64,000 nt of DNA, taken from NCBI GenBank assembly GCA_030949605.1, contig JAUZSH010000031.1, positions 1 through 64,000 of the forward strand. Direction: 5' to 3'. The notes under the pieces were generated by a model. The model worked only from the letters and a program-made list of their open reading frames with translations, did not search any database and was not told the origin of the DNA. This DNA comes from Ghiorsea sp. (GTDB lineage Bacteria > Pseudomonadota > Zetaproteobacteria > Mariprofundales > Mariprofundaceae). The translations under genes and the position numbers were made by a program. Numbering within the stretch: the first letter of the stretch is position 1; each line of letters opens with the position of its first letter. Below, piece by piece: positions 43,003-53,952 of the stretch.

Positions 43003-43838
43003 CGGGACACCTTAACGCTTAACCCAAGCGATTCAATTTTTTCAGCAAAATCTTGCATGCAAGTCGGGCTTGCCGATATAAGTTTATCCGCATCTTTTTG
43101 CATGGAGGGCCTTGCTAGGCTATATAACAATACCCCTTGAAGCTTCAGACCATCTGCCAAACACTGACTCAACCAAGCCACATAATCATCCGTATATGAG
43201 CTATCTTGTGCATGTTCATTAAAGACGCATGTTTGTAGCCATGTTGGGCAAGCATTGGCTGTGATACGCAGTTGTTTGGCTTGCCATGCGGGAGAAATTG
43301 ACACTTGGTTAATCGACTGCGTTCGCTTTTCGCCCACCGCATCCACCTTAAACCATATTTCACCTTGAAAAGTACTCATCAGCCGTAAACCCTGTTGAAC
43401 ACTGTTTTTTTGAACACTTGAACCATTGGTAATCAAACGCAATGGGATGTTCAACGCATACGTTTGCATAAGCTGCGTAATCACTTCCACAGCTTCAGCA
43501 AAATTAGGGCATGTCGTGGGTTCACCATTGCCCGAAATCGCTAAATCTTGCAACACACGGCAAGCCTCAGGCACATGCTGCTGCATATAATCTCCCCAAA
43601 TTAACTCTGCCAAAAAAATATCCAACTCTTGCCTCAAAAGCTTTAAATCGACTACAGGTGATACACCTTTCGTTAAATTCGGTACTTGGCAGTACACACA
43701 CTGCCAGTTACAAGCATTATTAGGGCTAAGGTTAATACCCAAGGATACACCCCCAGCACGGCGGGAAATCACAGGGTAAACATAGGTTAACCCCACCACA
43801 TCTCTATCATGATTCTCTACACTCAATACATTATTCAT
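42999..43838 (-). CDS. Radical SAM protein of unknown substrate
   Basis: 279 residues. CxxxCxxC in NLSPNNACNWQCVYCQVPNL, then DLAISGNGEPTTCPNF (a GEPT motif as in Elp3- or TYW1-like and COG0731 proteins) and LRLITNGSS. No SPASM or auxiliary cluster motif is visible. COG0731-type proteins occur beside heptose or tRNA genes, and the operon also contains queF, but a tRNA role is only a possibility. Overlaps both neighbours. Confidence 0.8.
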   Translation of the reverse strand: MNNVLSVENHDRDVVGLTYVYPVISRRAGGVSLGINLSPNNACNWQCVYCQVPNLTKGVSPVVDLKLLRQELDIFLAELIWGDYMQQHVPEACRVLQDLAISGNGEPTTCPNFAEAVEVITQLMQTYALNIPLRLITNGSSVQKNSVQQGLRLMSTFQGEIWFKVDAVGEKRTQSINQVSISPAWQAKQLRITANACPTWLQTCVFNEHAQDSSYTDDYVAWLSQCLADGLKLQGVLLYSLARPSMQKDADKLISASPTCMQDFAEKIESLGLSVKVSR

Positions 43839-46482
43839 GCGAATTAAAACTATCTTCGAGTACAGTCATCAGCACGGTCATATCCACAGGTTTACTGATA
43901 AACGCATTCATACCTGCGGCAAGCGCATCACGCCTCACCTCTTCTAAAGAAAATGCCGATAAACCAACAATCAATAGGATTGGCAAGGATTTTTTCTGTT
44001 CATCACTTCTAATTTTTTTCGTCAACTGCAATCCACTTAATCCAGGCATCTGAATATCAGTTAATAATAAATCAAACGGCTTTTCTTGCAGCTTGGCATA
44101 AGCTTGCAAACCATCAGCCACCACATCCACGGAAAAACCTGCTCTGACCAATCGTTTCTCTGCCACATGCCTACCCACAGGGTCATCTTCAGCCAACAAA
44201 ATACGCCACCGCTGAGACTTTGGTCTACGTTGACTCATACCGTGTTGCTCAGCACCTCTTATTTTCGGCGTATGAATCAAGTCTTCCATTTTTAAATCCA
44301 CCGAAACATGCGCTTGCCCAACTTGGTGCAATGGTAAACGAATCATCATAGTACTTCCAACTGTCGGTTCACTTTGCAACGTAAGTTCACCCCCCATCAT
44401 GGTGATAAAGTGTTGTGCAATCGTTGTGCCTAACCCTGTGCCTTTTTCTTGCAAGTTACTGCCTAAAACTTCCGCATCATGTACTTGGTAAAACGGTTTA
44501 AACACATTAATCTGCCTATCTTTAGCAATACCAATGCCCGAATCTTCAATGTTGATATACAACATTTCATCATCTTGCCTCACCGCAATACGGACATAAC
44601 CTTGAAAAGTAAACTTCACTGCATTACCAACAAGGTTAAGTAAAACTTGCCGCAAGCGTTGTGCATCACCTTCAATCACTTCAGCCACATGCCGCATTTC
44701 CAAATGAAGCACAATACCCTTCTCACGCGCTTTCATCACAAATGGAATCAAAGCATCAATCAAAGCTTGTTGAAGGTAAAATGATTGCTTTTGCATTTCA
44801 ACAGATCCTGACTCAATCTTTGATAAATCCAAAACATCATCAATTAATGAGCGCAACACTTGCGTGGATGCTTGAGCCAAAGCCAAGTTTTGTTGCTGCT
44901 CATCAGACATTGCATTTGCTTCTTGCCCCATCAAATCAAGCAAGCCAATAACACCATGCAAAGGTGTGCGTAATTCATGACTAATCGTTGCAACAAAGTC
45001 ACCTTTGGCTTTGGATGCTATTTCCGCTTTAACCACAGCAGATTCTAAATCTTTTTGCAGTAGCAGTTGGTTCAATGTTGCCCCAATACGTCGTGAAATT
45101 TCAACCAATAAGCGTTGTTTCTCTGCGCTCAAAGGTGCATATTCTATATTATGCAAGCCAAGTAACCAGTAGCTATCCATATTGGTACGCAATAAAATCA
45201 TGGCATGTGAATGGATACCATGTTTGCACATGAATTGCCCTGAAAAACAGGCTTGATCATCAAAAATATGATGCAATGATTGCTCTTGCCCCAACATAGA
45301 GGAAAAGTAAAAGTTTACTTCATCATCTTGCAAAAAGTCATCCACATCAAACCCGTCACCTTGCACTCTACTCACCGTAAAGTATTGCCTATCGCTGATC
45401 ACCACAACTTCTTGATTTGCAATGTCTAAGGGTGCTAAAAAGGAACGCTCGGTATCAAAAACAAGATTCATCTGCTTCACAACACCTTCAATGCCTGCCG
45501 CCAAGTCAGGTGTAGTCAGCAGTGCATCAATCACACTTAACTGCTCCAACTGTTCAATATGCTCTTTTCTTTCTTGTTTCAGTTGTGTTTCTTTGGAAAC
45601 ATCTCGAAACACACCTTCGATATATTGGGGCGCTCCCTTCCCATCAAGGATAATGGTCGCATTCATCGAAATACTCACCAATTGACCAGCTTTACCTTTA
45701 ATAGTAATGGGGTAGTTCCTTACTTTACCATGAGTTGTCAATGCTTCGACATAAGCCTCTCGATCTTCAGGATAAGCATAAAACATAGTAATGGGTTGAT
45801 TAATCACTTCTTCTGGTGAGAAGTTTGTAAATGTTGTAATACCGCCGCCAATTCTTTGGATAATACCTTGCATATCAACCCGATAATACACTTCATCAAG
45901 GACTTGCAATAAAGAATCATGCTGTTGACCCTTCTCATAGGATTCCGCTCGGTTCTCTTCACGTTCAACCTCAAACATCCAGGCGCACAGCGCAGAAAAA
46001 ACAAGTAAAGGAGTAAAAAACAAAAGTTCTTCAAATGAGTATTGTAAAGCAACAACGTCTGCCGCAGATAGAAACCAAAGCAGCCACACGACCAACAAAA
46101 TAAAAGCAGTATGCCATGCCGCAATATGCCGACCTACAATGTAATAAACATAAAATGGGATAACACCATAATAATACAAGAATTTAGATATTGACCCCTG
46201 GAGTAACAACTCAGAAGAAATGGCTAAAATGACAACCAAAAGAACAATCACAAGCACCAGCAGGGCAGGGAAAAGTTTTTTCTGTAATGCTATATTCATC
46301 ATCAAGATACTTGAAGCAAGGGTAAAATCAGAAATGGACATGGTCACACTACCTTGCAAGTAGTTGACCGTTGCAAACCCAAAGAGAATAGCTGAAAACA
46401 TCAATAAAAGTGGGTTTAAGCGCTTTTCAACATTAAGGGTTACATTCTCATAGGAAAACCTCAGGGCTTTTAGCATACCCAC
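43831..46482 (-). CDS. Hybrid sensor histidine kinase (membrane, PAS, GAF, HisKA, HATPase, REC)
   Basis: 883 residues. About six membrane helices (20-165), PAS (about 190-300: YYRVDMQGIIQRIGGGITTF and YIEGVFRDVSKET), GAF-like (about 320-480), HisKA with ISHELRTPLHGVIGLLDLMG near 500, HATPase with N-box NLVGNAVKFTFQG, G1 DSGIGIAKDR and G2 GTGLGTTIA. Last, a receiver domain with LLTDIQMPGLSG and the ISKPVD Lys. It overlaps dapF by 13 bases and the radical SAM gene by eight. A large sensor kinase inside a biosynthetic operon is odd; the signal is unknown. GTG at 46482 is used, ATG at 46476 is possible. Confidence 0.92.
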   Translation of the reverse strand: MGMLKALRFSYENVTLNVEKRLNPLLLMFSAILFGFATVNYLQGSVTMSISDFTLASSILMMNIALQKKLFPALLVLVIVLLVVILAISSELLLQGSISKFLYYYGVIPFYVYYIVGRHIAAWHTAFILLVVWLLWFLSAADVVALQYSFEELLFFTPLLVFSALCAWMFEVEREENRAESYEKGQQHDSLLQVLDEVYYRVDMQGIIQRIGGGITTFTNFSPEEVINQPITMFYAYPEDREAYVEALTTHGKVRNYPITIKGKAGQLVSISMNATIILDGKGAPQYIEGVFRDVSKETQLKQERKEHIEQLEQLSVIDALLTTPDLAAGIEGVVKQMNLVFDTERSFLAPLDIANQEVVVISDRQYFTVSRVQGDGFDVDDFLQDDEVNFYFSSMLGQEQSLHHIFDDQACFSGQFMCKHGIHSHAMILLRTNMDSYWLLGLHNIEYAPLSAEKQRLLVEISRRIGATLNQLLLQKDLESAVVKAEIASKAKGDFVATISHELRTPLHGVIGLLDLMGQEANAMSDEQQQNLALAQASTQVLRSLIDDVLDLSKIESGSVEMQKQSFYLQQALIDALIPFVMKAREKGIVLHLEMRHVAEVIEGDAQRLRQVLLNLVGNAVKFTFQGYVRIAVRQDDEMLYINIEDSGIGIAKDRQINVFKPFYQVHDAEVLGSNLQEKGTGLGTTIAQHFITMMGGELTLQSEPTVGSTMMIRLPLHQVGQAHVSVDLKMEDLIHTPKIRGAEQHGMSQRRPKSQRWRILLAEDDPVGRHVAEKRLVRAGFSVDVVADGLQAYAKLQEKPFDLLLTDIQMPGLSGLQLTKKIRSDEQKKSLPILLIVGLSAFSLEEVRRDALAAGMNAFISKPVDMTVLMTVLEDSFNSHE

Positions 46483-47177
46483 TGAAAAGAACCTGAAAAA
46501 ACATGATGAACCTCACCTTGCACCACCAGTGAGTCAACATCGCCAGACACAACAACGTCACCACCTGGCATGTGAATGATAAGCGGGTTTACTGCTGATG
46601 TTTTGTGCCAAATCGCCACGGCAGTTGCGCATGCACCAGAGCCACAAGCCAGTGTTTTACCTGCGCCACGCTCAACAATGCTAATCACTGCATGTTTATC
46701 ATCATATTCATGGATGGTTTCCACATTTCGCTCAGGAAAGGCTTGTGGATTCTTAAAATAGACACGGTGTGGATTTCCAATCAACACATCCGTATAATCA
46801 TCGCTCACTTCTTCAATGTTAGCTTTTCCCATGGCAACCTGAACGCCCTGACTCGTGCGTTTGGCTTCAACCACTCTATCCGCCAAGGCAATGGACACTT
46901 GATCAGCATCCAACTTACGCATCAGTAAATCACCCACACAGCGTAAACCATTGCCACAATTGGCGGCTTGCGAGCCATCCGCATTATAAATTAACATCAA
47001 AGCATCGGCTTTATCACTGGCTTGCAACACCAACAATTGGTCGCAGCCCATGCCTAAATGTCTATCACATATATGCTTGATAAAAGCTTGTGTTAGTGCG
47101 GGCAAGGTATCATCCATACCATCCAAGATAACAAAATCATTGCCTTGCGCCTGCATTTTCACAAAGGGGATGTTCAT
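46470..47177 (-). CDS. dapF: Diaminopimelate epimerase, shorter than usual
   Basis: 235 residues (usual about 270). Catalytic Cys pair in NADGSQAANCGNGLRC and TLACGSGACATAV; substrate motifs MQAQGNDFVILD, GNPH and ERGAG are present. The segment between GNPH (VLIGNPHRVYFKN) and FPERN is shorter by about 20 residues than in the usual family, so one surface loop is missing. Epimerises LL-DAP to meso-DAP for lysine and peptidoglycan. Neighbour of dapE (with queF between). Confidence 0.93.
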   Translation of the reverse strand: MNIPFVKMQAQGNDFVILDGMDDTLPALTQAFIKHICDRHLGMGCDQLLVLQASDKADALMLIYNADGSQAANCGNGLRCVGDLLMRKLDADQVSIALADRVVEAKRTSQGVQVAMGKANIEEVSDDYTDVLIGNPHRVYFKNPQAFPERNVETIHEYDDKHAVISIVERGAGKTLACGSGACATAVAIWHKTSAVNPLIIHMPGGDVVVSGDVDSLVVQGEVHHVFSGSFQWVC

Positions 47178-47184
47178 GGAAACA

Positions 47185-47580
47185 TCAAGCTTTGGTATGT
47201 TCTACTTCAACCGTAGTATACACACCACCGCGCACATTAAAGATGGCAGTCACTTTCAGCCAGCGCGGGTTCATGGCTGCAATCAAATCGGATGCCATCA
47301 TATTGGTCACTTGTTCATGAAAATGTCCTTCATCCCTAAAGCTCCAATAATAAAGCTTGAGGGATTTTAATTCCACGCATAACTCATCAGGTATATAGTC
47401 CAGCTTGATTTCTGCAAAATCGGGTTGCCCTGTTTTGGGGCAAAGACAAGTAAATTCAGGCGAATCAATTTTGATATGATAATCGCGCTCAGGGTTAGGG
47501 TTTTCAAATACTTCCAACACCTTGCTTGCTTCTGCCGTAGGTTTGTCGCCCAATTGGGTCAATTGACTTGTGGTACTCAT
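47185..47580 (-). CDS. queF: NADPH-dependent 7-cyano-7-deazaguanine reductase
   Basis: 131 residues, the short unimodular (type I) form. Active-site Cys in [16 protein letters not shown], then [20 protein letters not shown] with the QueF motif E(S/L)K.L..Y...FR. Makes preQ1 for queuosine in tRNA. It lies between dapE and dapF, three and eight bases from them. Confidence 0.95.
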   Translation of the reverse strand: MSTTSQLTQLGDKPTAEASKVLEVFENPNPERDYHIKIDSPEFTCLCPKTGQPDFAEIKLDYIPDELCVELKSLKLYYWSFRDEGHFHEQVTNMMASDLIAAMNPRWLKVTAIFNVRGGVYTTVEVEHTKA

Positions 47581-47582
47581 GT

Positions 47583-48716
47583 TTAAGCCTCAAATGTTGT
47601 TATAATTTTTGTGTAAATGTCAGTCAGTATATCCAATTCATGCACTGCCACCTGCTCATTCACTTGATGAATGGTGGAGTTTGTTAGCCCCAGTTCAGCA
47701 ACGGGCACACCTGCGGCAGCCAAAAAGCGACCATCTGAAGTGCCTCCACCTGTATCACGGTTGGTTGTTATACCTGTTGTGCTTTGAATCGCGTCACACA
47801 CCATATCTAAAAACTTACCATCTGGTGTTGAAAACACTTGTGCTTCATGCCTGAAATCCAAGTTTACATCCACACCCTCGCAACATTGCTGAATACGCGC
47901 TTGAATAGCTTCAAATGAGTTGGTCGGATTGTAGCGAATATCCAAAAAGGTTTCCGCCACGCCAGGAATCACATTGGTTGCACCTGTACCCGCATTCAAG
48001 TTGGTAATTTGGCATGATGTCGCAGGAAATCCATCCACAGCTTCACCCCAATCAATAGATGCAATATCTGCAAGCGGTTGCATGGCTTGATGAATCGCAT
48101 TATCTGCATCATCGGGGTATGCCGAATGCCCTTGTTTGCCGTTAAATGTCATCGCCACTTGCACCACACCACGCCGACCACGACGAATCACATCGCCAAC
48201 CTGTTTGGATGATGATGGCTCTCCCACAATCACCGCATCAGGCAGCTTGTTTTCAGCCTGTAAGTATTCAACGATGCGCACCGTGCCATCCACGGAATCA
48301 CCTTCTTCATCGGATGTTATCAAAATTTGCAATGTGGGTAAGGGTTCAAAAGTTGAACAAAGTTGCATCACCGCAGCCATCCAGCAAGCAATACCACCCT
48401 TCATATCCTGTGCGCCACGCCCATGCAATATGCCATCTTGAACCACAGCATCAAAAGGCGGAAAATCCCAAGCTTCAACAGGGCCTGTTGGTACAACATC
48501 GGTATGCCCTGCAAATGCCAATACACCTTCCTTCTCGCCCTCACGGGCGTAAATAGAGTTGGTAATGCCACCCACGTTGACCGATACTTGTACAAATCCT
48601 AACGGTGCGAGTTTTCGCGCGATAAATAGCTGACAATTACCATCGTCTGGTGTGGGTGATTCGCGCCTCATCAGTTGCACAGCCAACTGAAGGGCTACGG
48701 ATTGTTGTTCACTCAT
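47583..48716 (-). CDS. dapE: Succinyl-diaminopimelate desuccinylase
   Basis: 377 residues. M20 metallopeptidase motifs: [45 protein letters not shown] and [10 protein letters not shown]. It releases succinate from N-succinyl-LL-DAP, just before DapF. First gene of the dapE-queF-dapF-kinase-radical SAM-gmhA-rfaE2 operon. Confidence 0.96.
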   Translation of the reverse strand: MSEQQSVALQLAVQLMRRESPTPDDGNCQLFIARKLAPLGFVQVSVNVGGITNSIYAREGEKEGVLAFAGHTDVVPTGPVEAWDFPPFDAVVQDGILHGRGAQDMKGGIACWMAAVMQLCSTFEPLPTLQILITSDEEGDSVDGTVRIVEYLQAENKLPDAVIVGEPSSSKQVGDVIRRGRRGVVQVAMTFNGKQGHSAYPDDADNAIHQAMQPLADIASIDWGEAVDGFPATSCQITNLNAGTGATNVIPGVAETFLDIRYNPTNSFEAIQARIQQCCEGVDVNLDFRHEAQVFSTPDGKFLDMVCDAIQSTTGITTNRDTGGGTSDGRFLAAAGVPVAELGLTNSTIHQVNEQVAVHELDILTDIYTKIITTFEA

Positions 48717-48796
48717 AAATATTCACCTATGGCAGAAGCTTGGTTTTGATCCAGTGTCATGATGATTCCTTTTTTCCTTAGCGGTATGGCGTTGAT

Positions 48797-49084
48797 TTAT
48801 GGCTTAAGTTTGGCTGCCATACGCGCTTGGTACTTGGCTTGCTTAGCTTTTTGCTTGGCAACAGCATATTTCTTGGCTACCAAGGCTTCGCTAGCCTCTT
48901 TTAAAGCACGTTCAGCACTTTGGTAGTGTTGATAAGTTTGGCTACGCTTGGCTTCATCACTTGCATACAACACACGAACCGACTGCACAGCTGCTCTTGC
49001 TTCTGCCATAACTTGCACAGGTGGCTTGCTGGCACAAGATGCCAAGCCTAAAGTGATGAAAAGCCAAAGTGTTATGTGTAACAT
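48797..49084 (-). CDS. DUF4398-like lipoprotein
   Basis: 95 residues from ATG at 49084 (AGGG upstream). Signal peptide with lipobox LASC. The rest is one long alanine- and lysine-rich helix (MAEARAAVQSVRVLYASDEA, AERALKEASEALVAKKYAVA, KQKAKQAKYQARMAAKLK), as in the DUF4398 proteins near OmpA-type genes. Small outer-membrane or periplasmic lipoprotein; role unknown. Confidence 0.75.
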   Translation of the reverse strand: MLHITLWLFITLGLASCASKPPVQVMAEARAAVQSVRVLYASDEAKRSQTYQHYQSAERALKEASEALVAKKYAVAKQKAKQAKYQARMAAKLKP

Positions 49085-49132
49085 ACGCCCTAGAGTTCTA
49101 TGCTTGGGCAATGCTGTCAATATAAAAAGGGC

Positions 49133-50926
49133 TTATGATTCTGTATCAATCTGGGTTCGGCGTTTGCGTAAGCCCAATTCTTTCCACTGCATATCAGCCA
49201 CTTCTGATGGTGATTCCGCCATAGGATCAGCTGCTTTTTGTGTTTTAGGGAAGGCAATGACATCACGAATCGATTCCGCCCCCACCATGAGTGATAACAC
49301 ACGGTCTAAACCAAATGCCAAACCACCATGCGGAGGTGCGCCATATTCCAAAGCTTTGAGCAAGAAGCCAAACTTATCATTGGCTTCCTCATCCGAAATA
49401 CCCAAAGCTTTAAGTACACGCGATTGCACATCTGATTTGTGAATACGAATCGAGCCGCCACCAATTTCTGTGCCGTTCCACACCAAGTCATAAGCTTGTG
49501 AACGCATTTCAAGCGGTGAACTTTCAAGCATATCCAAGTCTTCATCATAAGGTGCTGTGAATGGATGATGAAGCGCTTGTAGGCGTTTGTTTTCACTGTC
49601 CCACTCAAACATGGGGAAATCAACCACCCACACAAATTGATTGGTTTTCTCATCAAATAAACCGAGGTCTTTGCCCAGTTCAACTCGCAAATAACCCAGT
49701 GCATTATTCACCACGTCTTTAGTGTCTGCGCCGAAGAACAATAAATCACCATTCTCAGCTTCTGTTTTCTCAAGCAAGGCTTTGAGCACATCTTCGGATA
49801 AGTTTTTTACGATAGGCGACTGCAAACCATTGGGAATATCATCTTTATCGTTCACTTTGATATATGCCAAGCCACGCGCACCATAAATGGATACAAACTT
49901 GGTGTAGTTATCAATTTTCTTGCGGCTCAACTTCGAGCAACCATCAGGCACACGAATCACTTTGACCAAACCACCATTGTTGGCTGGTCCTGAAAATACT
50001 TTAAAATCAACCGACTTCATCAAGTCAGTCACATCAATATGCTCCAAACCAAAGCGCACATCAGGACGGTCTAAACCATATTTATCCATAGCATCGGCAT
50101 AGGTCATGCGTGGGAATGGTGCTTCTAACTTTTCGCCCATACCCGCTTCAAACATAGCACAAATTAAACCTTCCGCTTTTTCCATCACATCATCTTGATT
50201 TACAAATGACATTTCCAAATCAATTTGGGTAAATTCAGGTTGGCGGTCTGCTCTTAAATCTTCATCACGGAAACAGCGCGCGACTTGATAATATCTATCC
50301 ATGCCCGACACCATCAACAATTGTTTAAACAACTGCGGGCTTTGTGGAAGCGCATAAAACGAACCCGGATACACACGAGAAGGCACAAGGTAGTCACGCG
50401 CACCTTCAGGTGTAGATTTGTTCAAAATCGGTGTTTCAACGTCCAAAAAGTCTTGTGAATCCAAATAATTACGCGCGGCATGGGTGACTTTATGACGCAA
50501 CATCAAATTACGTTGCATTTTCGGACGACGCAAATCCAAATAGCGGTACTCCAAGCGATGTTGTTCGCCAGCATTGCAATCATCATCAATAGAAAATGGT
50601 GGTGTTTCCGCGCGATTGAGCACAATCAACTTGGAAATCTTAATTTCAACTTCACCCGTCGGCAATTTAGGGTTCACCGCATCACCACCACGCGCAATCA
50701 CTTCGCCATGTACTTCAATCACATTTTGTTGGCGCATGGAATGCGCCAGTTTGTGCATATCGGGTGTATCAGGGTGTGCCACAACTTGCACAAGACCAAA
50801 GCGGTCGCGCACATCTAAAAAGATAACACCGCCGTGGTCACGATTGGTTTCTACCCAACCTGAAAGTTTAACTTGTTGTCCCAAATGGACTTTGCGAAAA
50901 TCACCACAATATGTGCGCGTTACCAT
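49133..50926 (-). CDS. aspS: Aspartyl-tRNA synthetase
   Basis: About 597 residues. N-terminal OB fold ([20 protein letters not shown]), class II motifs ([20 protein letters not shown] for motif 2, GLAFGLDRV for motif 3) and the bacterial GAD insertion ([19 protein letters not shown]). ATG at 50926 is preferred (GGAG eight bases upstream) over the GTG at 50935. Bacterial AspRS of this kind also aspartylates tRNA-Asn in species without AsnRS; not determinable here. Confidence 0.96.
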   Translation of the reverse strand: MVTRTYCGDFRKVHLGQQVKLSGWVETNRDHGGVIFLDVRDRFGLVQVVAHPDTPDMHKLAHSMRQQNVIEVHGEVIARGGDAVNPKLPTGEVEIKISKLIVLNRAETPPFSIDDDCNAGEQHRLEYRYLDLRRPKMQRNLMLRHKVTHAARNYLDSQDFLDVETPILNKSTPEGARDYLVPSRVYPGSFYALPQSPQLFKQLLMVSGMDRYYQVARCFRDEDLRADRQPEFTQIDLEMSFVNQDDVMEKAEGLICAMFEAGMGEKLEAPFPRMTYADAMDKYGLDRPDVRFGLEHIDVTDLMKSVDFKVFSGPANNGGLVKVIRVPDGCSKLSRKKIDNYTKFVSIYGARGLAYIKVNDKDDIPNGLQSPIVKNLSEDVLKALLEKTEAENGDLLFFGADTKDVVNNALGYLRVELGKDLGLFDEKTNQFVWVVDFPMFEWDSENKRLQALHHPFTAPYDEDLDMLESSPLEMRSQAYDLVWNGTEIGGGSIRIHKSDVQSRVLKALGISDEEANDKFGFLLKALEYGAPPHGGLAFGLDRVLSLMVGAESIRDVIAFPKTQKAADPMAESPSEVADMQWKELGLRKRRTQIDTES

Positions 50927-51042
50927 GTTTATCACTCCAAATACTTCAGCTTACAATTTTTAATTGAGCGCAACCTAGCAATGCCCTGCCTGACTGCAAG
51001 GCAACACTTGCCAAGATACAACAACCGTCTTACGTTTCGGTT

Positions 51043-51363
51043 ATGCGTATTACTGTGCTTATCGCCTTTTTTGCTTTGCAGCTATCGGTATTTACCTGTG
51101 GATTTAATATCCATGTGCATACGGCTGACGCAGCACCTACGCAAGTGGCACAACAAGCTGATGTGGCAACGTATAACACCAACCTTGATACAAACCATGA
51201 CCATGCCTGCCATGTACACACCTCGCATACTTTTATTGAATTTGATGTCAGTTATACCAATGAAGTGCCTTTGCTTTCATTGGTGCAACATCATGACTTG
51301 CTAGAAGCAAGCCTTAAAAAGATTCCTTTTTCCATCGATTACCCTCCCAAAACTACAGTATAG
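51043..51363 (+). CDS. Small His-rich periplasmic protein, CzcI-like
   Basis: 106 residues with an N-terminal signal segment (LIAFFALQLSVFTCGFNI) and a histidine cluster (TNHDHACHVHTSHTF). It precedes czcC directly, the place where CzcI-type metal-binding proteins are found in Cupriavidus. Cobalt, zinc or cadmium binding and a regulatory role are inferred from position and histidines. Confidence 0.6.
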   Translation: MRITVLIAFFALQLSVFTCGFNIHVHTADAAPTQVAQQADVATYNTNLDTNHDHACHVHTSHTFIEFDVSYTNEVPLLSLVQHHDLLEASLKKIPFSIDYPPKTTV

Positions 51364-51448
51364 TTGTTTTCACTTGCAGCAGATTGCCGCATAGTTTTAA
51401 CAACTTTTCCCCAACATTTACCCAATCAAATAACCACAGGGGGAAACT

Positions 51449-52687
51449 GTGAAGATTCGTTATATAACGACATGTATGCTATTGAGCATATTACCGTGGG
51501 CTGCTCATGCGACCACGTTGGAACAAGCCATGAATATGGTGAAAGAAAAACACCCAAAACTTGCGATGTCGGCATTGGACAATGATGCGGCCCGCGCGCA
51601 ATTAAGTTCGCAAAGTTCGTATGCCTATAACCCAGAACTTTCATTGGAATATCAAGACCGAAAGTTGAATGGTGGCGGGAATAGTGCTGATTATTATATT
51701 GGTATTTCTCAGGGTATCGAGCTTGGTGGCAAACGCGGTTATCGCGAAGAGGCTGCACAAGCTGCATTACAACAAAGCAAGGATAACACTGAAGTTTTGC
51801 GACAACAATTAAGCATTGCCGTGGCAAGATCTTATGTTGAATTGTCGTTGGCAAAACAAACATTGGACGTGCGTATTCAGCAATCGCAAGCATTAAAAGC
51901 ATTAAGTGCGGGGGTGAAACGCCAGTTGGATGTGGGTGATGCTAATATTCTGGATGCTAACTTAGCACAATCTGCATATATCACTGCCTTAAGTGCAGAA
52001 ACAAATGCACGACAAATGCATGCTTTGTTGCAAGCGCGTTATCAGAATGCGTTGGGGAAAAACATATCGGATGACACCGATTTTGTATTACCCCAGTTGC
52101 AACTTGATTGGCAAATTCCTGAGAACCCTTTGGTGATTGCCAAGTCTTCACGAGCAGAAATGACAGCTCTCAAAGCCAAGGTCAGGCAATTTCAAGCGAA
52201 GTCAGAGCTTGCAGATGCCAACCGTTTTTCAGACCCGACCATCAGCTTGATGAAAGGGCGGGAGGCAGGTGAAGATTTGGTCAAACTGGGCGTTAGCTTT
52301 GCTTTGCCTTTGACCAACACGAGAAAAGGCACATACCAAGCATCATTGGCGCAAGCTATGCGTAGTCAAAATGAATTGACTTGGTTTGAACAAAGATTGG
52401 CGCTTGATGTTCAGACTGCTGTATTCAACCACGCTTATGCCATGCAAGCTTTGAAAGAAGCCAATCGCATGGCGCAGTCCATGAATACCGATCATAACGT
52501 CAAACTTGCCAAAGCAGCTTTTGATGCAGGTGAATTGAGCCTTGAAGACTTGGTGATTCATATCAATCAAGCCTTAGAAGCGCGGTTAACCCGATTAAAT
52601 ATCATCAAACAGGGCTGGTTAGCCCGTATTCGTTTGGCAGAAGTGTTAGGTCACCCTGAATATATTACCCAAGGAATTCAATCATGA
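51449..52687 (+). CDS. czcC: CzcC-type outer-membrane factor of an RND metal efflux pump
   Basis: 412 residues, GTG start after GGGGGAAACT. Signal peptide ends AHA. TolC-family repeats: MVKEKHPKLAMSALDNDAAR, YNPELSLEYQDR, SVAVARSYVELSLAKQTLDV and a second half with RFSDPTISLMKGREAGEDLV and FALPLTNTRKGT. Forms the outer-membrane channel for the pump that follows. Overlaps czcB by four bases. Confidence 0.93.
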   Translation: MKIRYITTCMLLSILPWAAHATTLEQAMNMVKEKHPKLAMSALDNDAARAQLSSQSSYAYNPELSLEYQDRKLNGGGNSADYYIGISQGIELGGKRGYREEAAQAALQQSKDNTEVLRQQLSIAVARSYVELSLAKQTLDVRIQQSQALKALSAGVKRQLDVGDANILDANLAQSAYITALSAETNARQMHALLQARYQNALGKNISDDTDFVLPQLQLDWQIPENPLVIAKSSRAEMTALKAKVRQFQAKSELADANRFSDPTISLMKGREAGEDLVKLGVSFALPLTNTRKGTYQASLAQAMRSQNELTWFEQRLALDVQTAVFNHAYAMQALKEANRMAQSMNTDHNVKLAKAAFDAGELSLEDLVIHINQALEARLTRLNIIKQGWLARIRLAEVLGHPEYITQGIQS

Positions 52688-53943
52688 AGAAATCAATATC
52701 TATACTATTTACACTTGCCTTGTTGCTCAACGCATCAGCATTTGCCGAAGAAAACCATCAACATGAGCAAGGTCATGATGATATGGCTATCGGTGAGATG
52801 AAAATGGATAGTCATACCGAAGAAGATGGTCATGATGACCATGCAGAACAAGGTGATGAAAAACATGGCGGACATGAAGAAGAAGGTGCGCCCATCAAGC
52901 TATCCCCTGCTCAAATCAAACAGGCAGGCATTGTGGTGCAGCGTTTACAACATCAAAAAGAGCGGCGGGTTATCACTGCACCAGGCAGTGTATCACTCAA
53001 TGGTTATCTTGTTTCTGAAGTAACTGCCTTGGTCGATGCGACGGTTGATGTACGCCATGTGCGCTTGGGTGATAAAGTCACAAAAGGCAAACGACTGGTC
53101 ACATTAACCAGTTCTGCCTTGGCACAGGCGCAGGCAGACTATTTGCGCGCAGAAGGTGTGTATCGAACGGCTAAACTCGATGTGCAACGATTGCAGGGGT
53201 TGGTTGAAGAAAAAATCATCTCCCAAGCGCGTTTTCAGCAAGCGCAAAGCACTGTTCAAGGTGCAAAAGCTAACCTTGCGGCTGCTCAAGCATCGTTGTC
53301 ATCTTATGGGATGCGCAATAGAGACATTGATAATCTGATGACCAGCAAACAGTACGGTAAACTTGTGTTGCGTGCGCCATCTTCAGGTACAGTAACTTCC
53401 GATGATTTCAGGCTTGGTCAACATATCGCAGCAGGTACACGGCTGATGAAGGTTGTGGATGAATCTAGCGTTTGGGTGGAAGTGAAACTCGCACAATCAC
53501 AAATTGCAGGTATTCATGCGGGTGAAGCCGCTTTGGTCAGCACCAAAGATAACAACACAACCTACCCTGCCAAAGTGATTAATGTGTATCACCAGCTAGA
53601 TACCACAACACGGACAGTGGGTGTGCGTTTGGAAGTGAAAAACCCACACGATGTCCTTCATCCTGGCATGTTTGTCACGGCTGAAATTGAGTCGGGTCGC
53701 GGGGATGTTGAAGTGTTGCTATTGCCAGAAGAAGCCGTGCAACGTCAAGGCAGTGAACTGATTGTATTTATTGAAGAAGAGACTGGTCATTTTGAGCGCA
53801 GAGAGGTTGAAGTGGGCAAAACAAGCTTGGGGCTTGTGCCTATTCTTAAAGGCATTAAAGAAGGTGAACATGTTGTGGTTAAAGGCGCATTTGTCCTTGC
53901 CTCAGAGCTGGCGAAATCTGGCTTTGCAGTACACAACCATTGA
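52684..53943 (+). CDS. czcB: CzcB-type periplasmic adaptor
   Basis: 419 residues. Signal peptide (AFAEENHQ) followed by a His/Asp/Glu-rich metal-binding stretch (EQGHDDMAIGEMKMDSHTEE). Then lipoyl and hairpin segments (ITAPGSVSLNGYLVSEVTAL, VRLGDKVTKGKRLVTLTSSA), beta-barrel (RAPSSGTVTSDDFRLGQHIA) and a membrane-proximal domain. The rich histidine N-terminus fits zinc, cobalt or cadmium handling. Confidence 0.93.
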   Translation: MKKSISILFTLALLLNASAFAEENHQHEQGHDDMAIGEMKMDSHTEEDGHDDHAEQGDEKHGGHEEEGAPIKLSPAQIKQAGIVVQRLQHQKERRVITAPGSVSLNGYLVSEVTALVDATVDVRHVRLGDKVTKGKRLVTLTSSALAQAQADYLRAEGVYRTAKLDVQRLQGLVEEKIISQARFQQAQSTVQGAKANLAAAQASLSSYGMRNRDIDNLMTSKQYGKLVLRAPSSGTVTSDDFRLGQHIAAGTRLMKVVDESSVWVEVKLAQSQIAGIHAGEAALVSTKDNNTTYPAKVINVYHQLDTTTRTVGVRLEVKNPHDVLHPGMFVTAEIESGRGDVEVLLLPEEAVQRQGSELIVFIEEETGHFERREVEVGKTSLGLVPILKGIKEGEHVVVKGAFVLASELAKSGFAVHNH

Positions 53944-53952
53944 GGCTGAACG

